DNA of 64,000 nucleotides from Mesocentrotus franciscanus. Its lineage: Eukaryota; Echinodermata; Echinoidea; Camarodonta; Strongylocentrotidae. The stretch covers positions 836,646-900,645 of the forward strand of contig CP137686.1 in assembly GCA_037976565.1 (NCBI GenBank), written 5' to 3'. Within the stretch, counting starts at the first letter, position 1; every line of letters starts with the position of its first letter. Under the pieces are notes generated by a model. That model did not search any database, had not been told where the DNA came from, and saw only the letters and a list, made by a program, of their open reading frames with translations. Position numbers and translations under genes: made by a program. Positions 25,201 through 37,200 of the stretch are shown one piece after another.

Positions 25201-28200
25201 TAAATTCGTTTAACAGTTGATTCAACTTGGTTGGTTCTATTGTTCTAATTATTTAGCAGAGCGAGATAGAAATTGACATTGTCATGGCTTACGACTTTGC
25301 ATTAGTGTTCATCGTCTCTACAATGCTATTTGAACAATATTTGGTGACAAAAGACGGCATTTCTATGTAGCGTCAAAAGCCGTCAAATAACAAAAACATG
25401 GCAGATAAAAAGATCCTCAGTACTGGGTCTAATTATTTAAAGAAAACTTAATTTGAACCCGGCCATATTCTGTCTGTCTCTCTCTCTCTCGTTTGTCATT
25501 GCCTTCATTTTCCTCGCTTACTTCTTTCTTACCACGGAATATGTAATGTGTATGTGTATGCCTCAATCATTGACAATATAATCACTAATATCGCTGAAAT
25601 GATTCTTTTCCTACCCCTTCTTCTTCATTTACTTCTTCATAGTAGTAGTGGAAGTAGTAGTAGAAGTAGTAGTAGTAGTAATAGCAGCAGTATCATAATA
25701 ATCATTATGATTATAATTGTTATATTTATTATTATAGTAAATATCGTAATTATAATCATTATTATAGTGATTATTTGATATTGTTATTATTCTTATAGTT
25801 ATTTGTATGCTTCTTCTTCTTAACATAATTATCGTATACACAGTACGTCATGTGCCAAGAATTTATTGCTATGATACATCCAAGATGTCTACCAAAACTG
25901 TCAATTCGTTGCTGAAATATTAGCAAGCCAAAAGAAGAAACATTAGAATTTCTATTTCAAATTGAAATAAATTATATTGGAGAAATAAGTAGAGAATACA
26001 ATCATGATTTTGGTACTTGGGGATTAACATGGACATAATGCACTTGTTTACATGACCACATTATCTCTTATTCATTCTACCTCCAATGTTTTCTGACTGT
26101 TTTCAAAACAATATCATGTTTGTCGATCATAGTTCTATGTAGCGTGATGTCTCATGGTAATTTAAGCAATTTAAGCAACAATTTCTGAATTTTAGCGACA
26201 ATCGTTCGCCATTGTGCTCTTTATTACTACTGTGACGTGCAGTAATTACAAATTGAAATTTCAGGACTCATGATAAATTCGTTTAACGGTTGATTCAACT
26301 TGGTTGGTTCTATTGTTCTAATTATTTAGCAGAGCGAGATAGAAATTGACATTGTCATGGCTTACGACTTTGCATTAGTGTTCATCGTCTCTACAATGCT
26401 ATTTGAACAATATTTGGTGACAAAAGACGGCATTTCTATGTAGCGTCAAAAGCCGTCAAATAACAAAAACATGGCAGATAAAAGATCCTCTGTACTGGGT
26501 CTAATTATTTAAAGAAAACTTAATTTGAACCCGGCCATATTCTGTCTGTCTGTCTGTCTCGTTTGTCATTGCCTTCATTTTCCTCGCTTACTTCATTGCA
26601 GGGGCGGATCCAGCCGGCGGCAAGGGAGGGGGCCTAAAGGGGCCCACTGTGCGAAAATTTGAAAATCGTGCGGTCGATTTTTCGCTCAGGGGTAGTGAGC
26701 AAAAAAATAAAATTTGGCACCGAAAAAATTTCCCTCCGGGAAGGAAATTATTTTCACCACCACCCCTTGGGCGCCAGGGGAGGGGGCCCAACTTCTTTTT
26801 TTTTTCAAAAAAGGGTGTTTTTACATGTTTTATTTTCTAGGGAGGGCCCCGGCCCCTGGATCCGCCACTGCTTCATTGTTACCACGGAATATGCAATACC
26901 TGTATACCTCATGTCAATTAGAGTCAAAGGTATAACTGGTTGTTGTCCAGGGTCAATGGTCAAATTGTCTCAATCTATCTTCCATACATCCATAATGATC
27001 AAGGCTAAACAGTAGAAACTTGACATATCAATAGATCATAATGGTAGAAGCATTTTATATAACAATATGAAATCGTGAAAATGCATTCTTCATTATGTAA
27101 ATCATTAGCATACGTATCACCTAATTCGTCAAGGTGACGAATTCAAGTCTAGTTCATAGTTGGATAGAGTATGAGTGGGAGATATGATTTCTTATAAAAA
27201 AACAAAAATCTAGAAAATGCATATTTCATTTTGATATTTAGATTTGAGGGTCCAAGGTCAAATATACTGTACATGGTTTCTCTAAAACCATGCATTGTAT
27301 AGACTAGAAATTTGGCACACTAATAGACCTGAATAAGAGGATTATTTCAAAAAATAAGGTCAAATCATGCCAATGTTATCTAAACTACTTAGTATGTCAC
27401 TAAACATGTGTGGCATGCACTTGGAACAACCCACCTATACTTGTTATTAACAAGTATTACATGTCTAGTTATCATTATTATTATAATTAGAATGATATCG
27501 AAAGAAATCCAGCTTTCAAAAGGTCCATGAAATATATGACTTTGGACTGCTTGAGGTAAACACCAAAATGTTCCTCCTCCTCCTCATCATCACAATCACA
27601 ATATTATTGGTATCATTACCATCTTCATCAACATCATCACCATCAATATCACCATTATCACCATCCTTTTAATCATCAACAACATCATTATCATCATCAG
27701 TTCATCACCATCACCATCACCATCATCAACACTCATCATCATTATCATCATCAGTTCATCACCATCACCATCATCATCATTATCATCATCAGTTCATCAC
27801 CATCACCATCACCATCATCAACACTCATCATCATTATCATTATCAGTTCATCACCATCACCATCACCATCATCAACACTCATCATCATTATCATCATCAG
27901 TTCATCACCATCACCATCATCATCATTATCATCATCAGTTCATCACCATCACCATCACCATCATCAACACTCATCATCATAATCATTATCAGTTCATCAC
28001 CATCACCATCATCATCATCAACACTCATCATCATTATCATTATCAGTTCATCACCATCACCATCACCATCATCAACACTCATCATCATTATCATCATCAG
28101 TTCATCACCATCACCATCACCATCATCAACACTCATCATCATTATCATTATCAGTTCATCACCATGACCATCACCATCATCAACATCAATCATCATTATC

Positions 28201-31200
28201 ATCATCAGTTCATCACCATCACCATCACCATCATCAACACTCATCATCATTATCATCATCAGTTCATCACCATCACCATCATCATCATTATCATCATCAG
28301 TTCATCACCATCACCATCACCATCATCAACACTCATCATCATAATCATTATCAGTTCATCACCATCACCATCATCATCATCAACACTCATCATTATCATC
28401 ATCAGTTCATCACCATCACCATCATCAACACTCATCATCATTATCATCATCAGTTCATCACCATCACCATCACCATCATCAACACTCATCATCATTATCA
28501 TCATCAGTTCATCACCATCACCATCACCATCATCAACACTCATCATCATTATCATCATCAGTTCATCACCATCACCATCACCATCATCAACACTCATCAT
28601 CATTATCATTATCAGTTCATCACCATCACCATCACCATCATCAACACTCATCATCATTATCATTATCATTATCACCATCACCATCATCAACACTCATCAT
28701 CATTATCATCATCAGTTCATCACCATCACCATCACCATCATCAACACTCATCATCATTATCAACATCAGTTCATCACCATCACCATCACCATCATCAACA
28801 CTCATCATCATTATCATCAGTTCATCACCATCACCATCACCATCATCAACACTCATCATCATTATCATTATCACCATCACCATCATCCTCATTTAAATTG
28901 AAACTCTCTCAGATGAACTCAAAATCAATCCCTTTCTTACCTCCATAGACTTCTGATGTTGATGCCAGTAAGAGCCTTGCTCGTACCCGCTTGCTAGCCC
29001 CAGCATGTTTAGCGTTCCTAATGAGCTTGTTTTGATTGTCTTGATAGGGTTATACATGTAGTGTGGTGGAGAGGCAGGACAGGCCAAGTGGTAGATTTGA
29101 TCCACTGCATTCAGGAGAATGGGAGAAAATACAAAATTCATTGTGTAAAGACTACGACTATTAAGAATGCATCAAACATTTTGAAGCCACTCGAGCCACA
29201 ACAATTTTTTATCGTCCCCTCTGTCATCATTATTATTACATTTGCAAATGGAAAATACATTTGGCAGATTCTAAATGTACTTTTGCATAATGTTTTTACC
29301 ATGAATCAAAACCCTGGAGTTCCCATTGTTCAGAGTACACATACATGTATGTACTGCACGTTCACTGTACATGTATGTGTGATAAAAGTCGACTGTGGCA
29401 GTCTTCCATTTGGTCCATTGGTTGAATGAAGCAGGTAAAGAGGCAACTCTTAAATGTGTTTCACATGATCTGGCATAAAGTCAGATTAGAATGAAAATAC
29501 ATGTATGCATAGAACACAAGCTCATTGTACAATATAGCATAGCTCTGATCCATGATATACTGAAGACTTTATCATCTTCATATGAAGCAAAACATTGAAA
29601 GAGTTTACATTCATTACAGATATGACCTTCATGAAAATGACAGTACATACAGTGCATGTAAATATAAAACAAATGAGTTGAATCCATCGAATACAAAGCC
29701 TGATCGAGAGGCTGGATTTAGGGGAAAATGTGTATTTTATCATAATAATAATAATAATTATGTCCATTTATATAGCATAGCTATAGAGTGGTCAAGTGTG
29801 ACATCATCAAAAAACTATTTATAGAGTTTCCAAATTTGAACTTCATTTACCGGAAGAGCATCAAAAATAATTTCCAAATGTTGAAAACCAGTTAAAGATA
29901 CTACGGTATGTCCCTTTGCAGCCAACATCAAATTCTGTAGAACTTTGCAGGAATTATGAATATGTCATTTATGTCCTATCTGTGAAATTTAAATGTTAGC
30001 AGTGTCTTAATATTCAAATTATGCAAGGAAACCCGTTTACTTGCTAGACTTCACTGTCAGACACTATTGAGTGACTGACTGGCTTTTTTCATCTTTGCAT
30101 GGTAATAACATACATAAAATGAGCTGTAAAGGGTACATGAGCATTTATCTACATCAATAACCCACTTCTTATAATGGCCAAAATTAAACTGATTGAATCT
30201 TTGCACAGCAAGAAACGTACGACCATTCGGTATAATGGTCTGAAAAATCAGACTATTACTTACTGGCTCTATAGCTCCTAAGTCGATTGGACAACTAATA
30301 GTCGTTATTTTCCCACTTAAAGACATTTTCAAGCCCCCTTTTAAAGGGAAGTTCTAATTTAGTATTGTCTTTCAAATGCCTTTCAAATTGTCTTTCAATT
30401 GGAATTTAACCTTTTCATTTTTGGGGCCTGTAAATGGGACATAGTACCTTTAAGTATTGGCCGAGATATGACCATCCAAATAAATAGATTTCAATAGAAA
30501 ATCACTGTTATTTTGCTCTGGTTCGTAATGTTATGAAGTTCAAATTGAGAAATTCTGAAAATAGATTTATATGATGTCACAGCTTCGGTACTCTATTACC
30601 CCGGCTGTAGCTGAGGCACTACGATAAGGCGCTTATTAATTCAAGGAATTTCTTCCTACCGGGTTCCCATTTACTTCACCTGGTTGAAGAGAGGCAAATG
30701 TCGATTAATGTCTTGCCAAAGGACATTAGTTTTCACGAAATCAAATCATACTCAATGGTTTTAACTTTCTTTCAAGGTAGACGAATCATGCATGTACATG
30801 TATCATGATATAGAGTACCGAAGCTGTGACGTCATAAAAATCTATTTTTAAAATTTCTCAATTTTTTCTTCATTTTCGAAGAGCATCAAAAATAATGTCC
30901 AATTGTCGAAAACCAATTGAATATGTAAAGTATTGGCTGAGATATGACCATCTGAATAAAAAGATTGCCTATGGGAACTCAGTGTTATATTGCTCTGGCT
31001 CCTAATGTTATGAACCGGAGCAATATAACACTGAGTTCCCATAGGCAATCTTTATTCAGATGGTCATATCTCAGCCAATACTTAACCTATTCAATTGGTT
31101 TTCGACAATTGGACATTATTTTTGATGCTCTTTCGGAAAATGAAGAAAAAATTGAGAAATTCCCAAAATAGATTTTTGATGACATCACACTTCACCTCTC

Positions 31201-34200
31201 TATAGGATGCAATATAATATAGCTCATATACATAATGTACATGTATGTATATATGCATTAATTTCTTCAATATGGATAATATGGATGAACTACAACACTA
31301 CAAGAAATCCCATTAAAGTGTACAATCACCAATTTACATGATTTGCTCTTGACATACTAGGGATCCATCTTGCTATACTGTATTCAAAATATGACTTCAA
31401 ATAAATTCCCACTTTGGATCTGTACCCCTGGTTGTATGTTTTCATTTATATTTTGTACTCCTTAACTGTTACCCTATGCTGGTCTCTTCCACATGTGAAA
31501 ATATATTTTGGGGCTATTTTCTCTATATGGTATTAAATAGAAAACTAGTCTACCGGGTATATGTCTTCTATTTCCTATGGAAAAAAATGTTATTTCACTA
31601 TTTTCCAACTAGTTTTAGCCTATTTTATTTTGACTAGGGTATAGATTGCCATGTAAAGTATTTGTTTACATTAATTTTATAAATTCTAGCTACACACAAA
31701 GTATTTTTCAGATGATTGGTACACTTGTCTTTAAATGATATTATCAAAACGTGACTATTGTCCACATTTTTACTCATGATTCGCTTTACATCGATGGCTC
31801 AACAGTCACCTGTCTTATATACCCAGGTCATTTCAAATATGACTCAAAAGGATACAAAGCAAATTCCTTCATGCAAGTTGAGCTATACCATGTATAAGTG
31901 CTAAACACCACTATATGGGATCCCACTTATTAATACTGGTATCAATTATCTAGCCATACTGCGGCACAAAGCTAGTCAATAGCAACAAGAAAGGCAGGCA
32001 CAAGAGCTTTTTTCACATCATTTTTTACGCAGTTCTACCCTATTTATTATTTTCTATAGATATATTTATAGGGGTAAAATGGGCAAAACAACATGTTTGA
32101 CCCTATTCAAGGTGTTCAATTATGCATACACAGATACGGGTCCATCCAGGAACACAATAAATCATAAAATATTTGTGGAATTTGCAAAGAGCAATTCACT
32201 ACTATTTGGGATTTTTATTTTGGTCTGAAAACTGTGTAATACTGAATATCCTTCCCACACATAGTCCCATACATGTACAATGTACATGTACATGTACAAG
32301 TACGTTCTGAACCTATAGAAAGCATTGAACCCATGTAGATAAAGACCTAGCTTTTGCAAACCTTTTGAGCCATTGTTACATCAATTTCACCACACCCTAA
32401 TTAATTCCTGATCATTATACAGTAATTCTGTATCATTTTATCCTTGAAGGCAAATTTAAACATGCCACAATGCCTCTTCCTTCTCATATGATTGCACATG
32501 TATAATCTTCTCATGCTTGAATGTCTCTCCCTTTCTTGCATGTTCAATCAATTAGGCAAAATACATACAGTGTAATGCATTTATATAGTGCATTTACCAT
32601 GTACACATGTTCAAAAGCGCTTTTGGACAGTTATGTTATTAAAGGTAAAGACCAGTTTTGGAAACGCCCCCCTCTCAAAAAATGAAATTGAAGCTCTCAT
32701 TACCAATCATGTGAATGAATATGTTTTGACTAATACGTGATGATACAAATTTTGCCGGGAAACCGCCTACTAATTGATATATTTGGTAAATTATTATATC
32801 TATTGGGACCAAATAGATATCACGCACGTGCACGCACGTGTCGGATAGTCCCATATACATCTTTCTGTGTACAGTGCTTGTAACTTTACCAAGCCTGGGC
32901 CAAATTTCTTATCATTTTGATGATTCCAGAACCTTGCAGCTAGTACACACCAATACTTATATGCTAGATGATCAACCTTTTCTGATTGATTCCACAACGT
33001 TTCTTTCACAATGCAATCACATGACCAGAACTGGTCTTTATCTTTAACAGAAGAAATGAGTTTGAGATACCGTGTGAATTAATGTTGAGTTGTGGCAAGA
33101 TAGGCCTACTGAAGATATTTGTATCACTATTATTTGAAAAACAAAATCTTTAATGCACATTGTACAAAGCTACTGAAACAAAGTTGTAAACTTTGAAGCC
33201 CATCTGCACTAGTTTGGCCAGGAGGGATTAGACCTCCCTGCGTGGTCACTGACAGGTGGCTATCTCATCAACTCAGCTCTCAATTAACATAAAGAAAGGG
33301 GGACCACGAGGGACCAACGGGTACCGCTTAGGCATTGTTTGCTATATAGAGGGCGCAAGTTGCTATAAGTAGTGCAGTGGGGCTTTAGGAAAGGCTAGCA
33401 TTCAAGGGAAACTATAAGACATTCTTGAAATTTTTCACACCTCTACATTTACTAAAAGTCTTTTTTTTAACATTGTGAAGGCTATGTTTTCTTTCTTTCT
33501 CTCTCTTTTTTTTTAAATTTCTTCTTTCCTTTCTTCTTCTGGATTCTGAATTTTGTCCAAAGTTATAAGAAATTTCTGTAGTCCTGCATACATTTGAAAT
33601 ATGAGAACATTTTAGGAACAAATTCTCCTTTAAATGGGACATTGCTTCTATGATATTCCACAGAGGAATAAAAAAGAATGAGAAAACTCAAACTATGTTA
33701 TTTGATCACCTTAATCAGAATTCAACCTTCTCTCCAAACCATGAAGTCATCATATTGTCAAGAATAAAATTAAACCAATATATATTGATATATACATGTA
33801 TATGTAGATCTCAGGGATGAATTCATCTGTTTGCAGCCAAAAGGGCATTAAGTCATGGACTTTAATAGAGTCAATGCCTTTCTGGCTCCAAACAGACAAA
33901 ATATTAACACACCTTCTAACTTTTCACACACAAAAATAGGCAACAAGACAACAAGGGATGTGGATTCTGTATACTTTGAAATGGAAGTATTCTGGAAAGA
34001 AAAGAGGAATATACATGTAGGGATCCTAACACTTGAAGGCCAAACAATAGGAAATATTCCTGCAAAAGAGGAATTTGGGGCACTTTTATGCATACAGAAT
34101 GACAAAACCAAGTGTACCTTTTCAAGCACTTGTATACATACAATGTAGATGTTTTTTTTTAAGGAGAGGAATGTAGGGTTCCTAACACATTTATGAATGA

Positions 34201-37200
34201 TCGTCTAAGAGAGGAGTGGTTGGCAACAATGACATACATGATCGTCTAAGAGAGGAGTAGTTGGCAACAATGACATACATGATCGTCTAAGAGAGGAGTG
34301 GTTGGCAACAATGACATACATGATCGTCTAAGAGAGGAGTAGTTGGCAACAATGACATACATGATCCTCTAAGAGAGGAGTAGTTGGCAACAATGACATA
34401 CATGATCCTCTAAGAGAGGAGTGGTTGGCAACAATGACATACATGATCGTCTAAGAGAGGAGTAGTTGGCAACAATGACATACATGATCCTCTAAGAGAG
34501 GAGTGGTTGGCAACAATGACATACATGATCCTCTAAGAGAGGAGTGGTTGGCAACAATGACATACATGATCGTCTAAGAGAGGAGTGGTTGGCAACAATG
34601 ACATACATGATCCTCTAAGAGAGGAGTGGTTGGCAACAATGACATACATGATCGTCTAAGAGAGGAGTGGTTGGCAACAATGGCATACATGATCGTCTAA
34701 GAGAGGAGTGGTTGGCAACAATGACATACATGATCCTCTAAGAGAGGAGTGGTTGGCAACAATGACATACATGATCCTCTAAGAGAGGAGTGGTTGGCAA
34801 CAATGACATACATGATCCTCTAAGAGAGGAGTGGTTGGCAACAATGACATACATGATCGTCTAAGAGAGGAGTGGTTGGCAACAATGGCATACATGATCC
34901 TCTAAGAGAGGAGTGGTTGGCAACAATGACATACATGATCCTCTAAGAGAGGAGTGGTTGGCAACAATGGCATACATGATCGTCTAAGAGAGGAGTGGTT
35001 GGCAACAATGACATACATGATCCTCTAAGAGAGGAGTGGTTGGCAACAATGACATACATCGAAAATAATATCGCTAGTGATATTCGTTTGTCTCGCAATG
35101 TGGTCAATAAGGAATCTAAAAGATCTCGACGTTTCGTGTGCCGCTGCAACACTTTAGTCAGGTGATAAAAACTAATGTAAGCAAGGGTGTTTTATACTCT
35201 ACGGGAGGACTGGCGCGACGGTCCATAATTCGATCGATAATCGGAACAATAACGCACAAGGCCTATTGGCCGACGCACGCGGTGCTCGACCAATCAGCAG
35301 GCCGCTGGTTCGGCTAATTATGCAAATGGCCTAATGGTCGACGCACACGGTGCTCGACCAATCAGCAGGACGCTGGTTCGGCAAACGAATATCACTAGCG
35401 ATATTATTTTCGATACTACATCCGCAATGAGTAATATATTTAGCATTAATGACATACATGATCCTCGAAGAGAGGAGTGATTGGCAACAATGACATACCT
35501 ACATGTAATTTTCTTACTACCTACCCTTCTCTCCTCGCTTTAAAACCCTTTTCAATTAATCCTTGGAATACAATGCATACAAAAACATTACTACTCTAAA
35601 CAGGCTAAGGATGTCTTCATGCATAGGATTTTGTAAAGCTAGTTTCACGAACATGAAAAAGTACCACATAGTATCATGTTCATGTCTTTGTTTTGTTTTG
35701 AGGTTTCTTTTCAAACAGATTTAATGTTTGTTCTATGATTCTATTATCAAGCGTCACTATGAAACATCCCATATTACCACTCCTTTACCCTTAAATTCAA
35801 TACACTTTGGCTTTACCCAAGGCTTAAAGAGAAAGACCAGTTCTGGTCATGCGATTGCATTGTGAAAGAAACTGTGTGGAATCGATCAGAAAAGGTTGAT
35901 CATCTAGCATATAAGTATTGGTGTGTACAGCAAGGTTCTGGAATCATCAAAATGATAAGAAATTTGGCCCAGTCTTGGTAAAGTTAAACAAACATGTGGC
36001 ATAAAAATCCGTCCCGATTACATGCCATATTTAGAATACTAAGGCATTTGAAGAGCCATGCTTTTCAGGGAACATTTTTAATCTGATGTTCTTCCACACT
36101 TGCATTTTATAACAATGATAACGCTCACAAATTATTTTTCACCTCTTCCCAGAACTCAACCTTCTCTTTAAAGCAATCTGAGGCGCAATGGCTCACTGGT
36201 TTGGGCAGTGGTCTCATAACCGGGAGGCAGGGAAAAGAATATTTTTAACATTTTGGGGGCTACTTTTCAAGCTTGCTTGCATGAAAATAACACTCTTTAA
36301 TTTGTTTTGCATTGAACTCTATGTAAATTTTTGCGGGCTCTATGACTTTCTGGGGCTCTTTTTGGCATTTCGGGGGCGATTTCGCCCCTAGCCCCTGTGT
36401 ATTTTTGTCCCTGCCGCGAGGTCCGAAACCATATATGTTGATGTGCTAGTGCCCTTTGGTAAGGCATTAATCCTCATCACCAAGTCCTTTGGAGAGGACT
36501 TAAAGCCATCAGTCCCCTGGTTGCTTACTCACAAGCATTTTTAAAAAACAAGCCATTATTAACATGAAACAGTTTCATGCTTGAGGCAAATGTAGAACAG
36601 AATCTTCCACTGAGGGCCTGTGCATTTGTTCAAAATCCACTACTGAAATACTTCAAAGATCAGAGCCCACACTAGGGACTTTTAGATTTGCACGACGAGA
36701 ACATGGACTGCCACGTGTGACATTGACATTACTATGCACTATAGTGTACAGTATATGTTTTGAGTGACATACGTGTACATGTACATGTAAAGTACACATT
36801 TGAACAAATGTTGGGTGTGTGACTGCAAATAAATGTATGCTATTCACCTGTCACCGAATTTCCTGAAATGAAACATCATGTAATTATCTTGAACATCTTG
36901 TACATGTATGCATTCATTTCGATTTTGGTCAACCATTTTTATATGTACTCTTCATTTTCCATGGATCAAAACCTTGACAAGACTGCCGCATTGTTTGGAG
37001 TGTATTATACATACTGTACACTGTATGTGTGACAAAAGTTGACTGTGGCACTCCCCTGGTTGTTCCATTAGTTTAAAAAAGCCAGTAAATAGTTAAAATG
37101 CACATTTTTGTTGGTGTGATGGTTAATGGTTTGATTTGTTTTGCCTGACTGCTAAAGGCTTGTTCAGATATGATGCTAAAACCGCTTCAAAAAACAAAAA

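Larger units (their letters stand above)
23089..27468 (+). mobile_element. Helentron-like (Helitron-2 type) non-autonomous element, 4.38 kb
   Basis: The unoccupied site is seen in copy A near 21015. The left end AGGTGGGCTGT pairs with the subterminal ACAACCCACCT at 27426-27436. It is followed by a hairpin (ACTTGTTATTAACAAGT, 27439-27455) and terminal CTAG at 27465-27468. Such asymmetric inverted ends plus a 3' hairpin are typical of Helentrons. No Rep/helicase is seen. The interior contains a tandem duplication, a tRNA-like piece and a hAT MITE. Confidence 0.75.
22183..28888. repeat. Segmental duplication, copy A'
   Basis: Abuts copy A directly, with the junction in the minisatellite (overlap TCAT). 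Relative to A it has lost about 1.17 kb, including most of exon 8. The join at 23043-23046 falls at a shared TTT. It has gained a 4.38-kb insertion at 23089-27468. Confidence 0.85.

Noticed and set aside
21142..28892. Long frames reading Ser-Val-Asp-Asp-Gly-Asp repeats
   Set aside because: They lie wholly in trinucleotide-rich satellite, are open in several frames and both strands, and sit inside a UXS1 intron.
34197..35057. Regular repeat array that could suggest CRISPR
   Set aside because: The 41-bp units are directly contiguous with no unique spacers, and the DNA is eukaryotic. It is a minisatellite.
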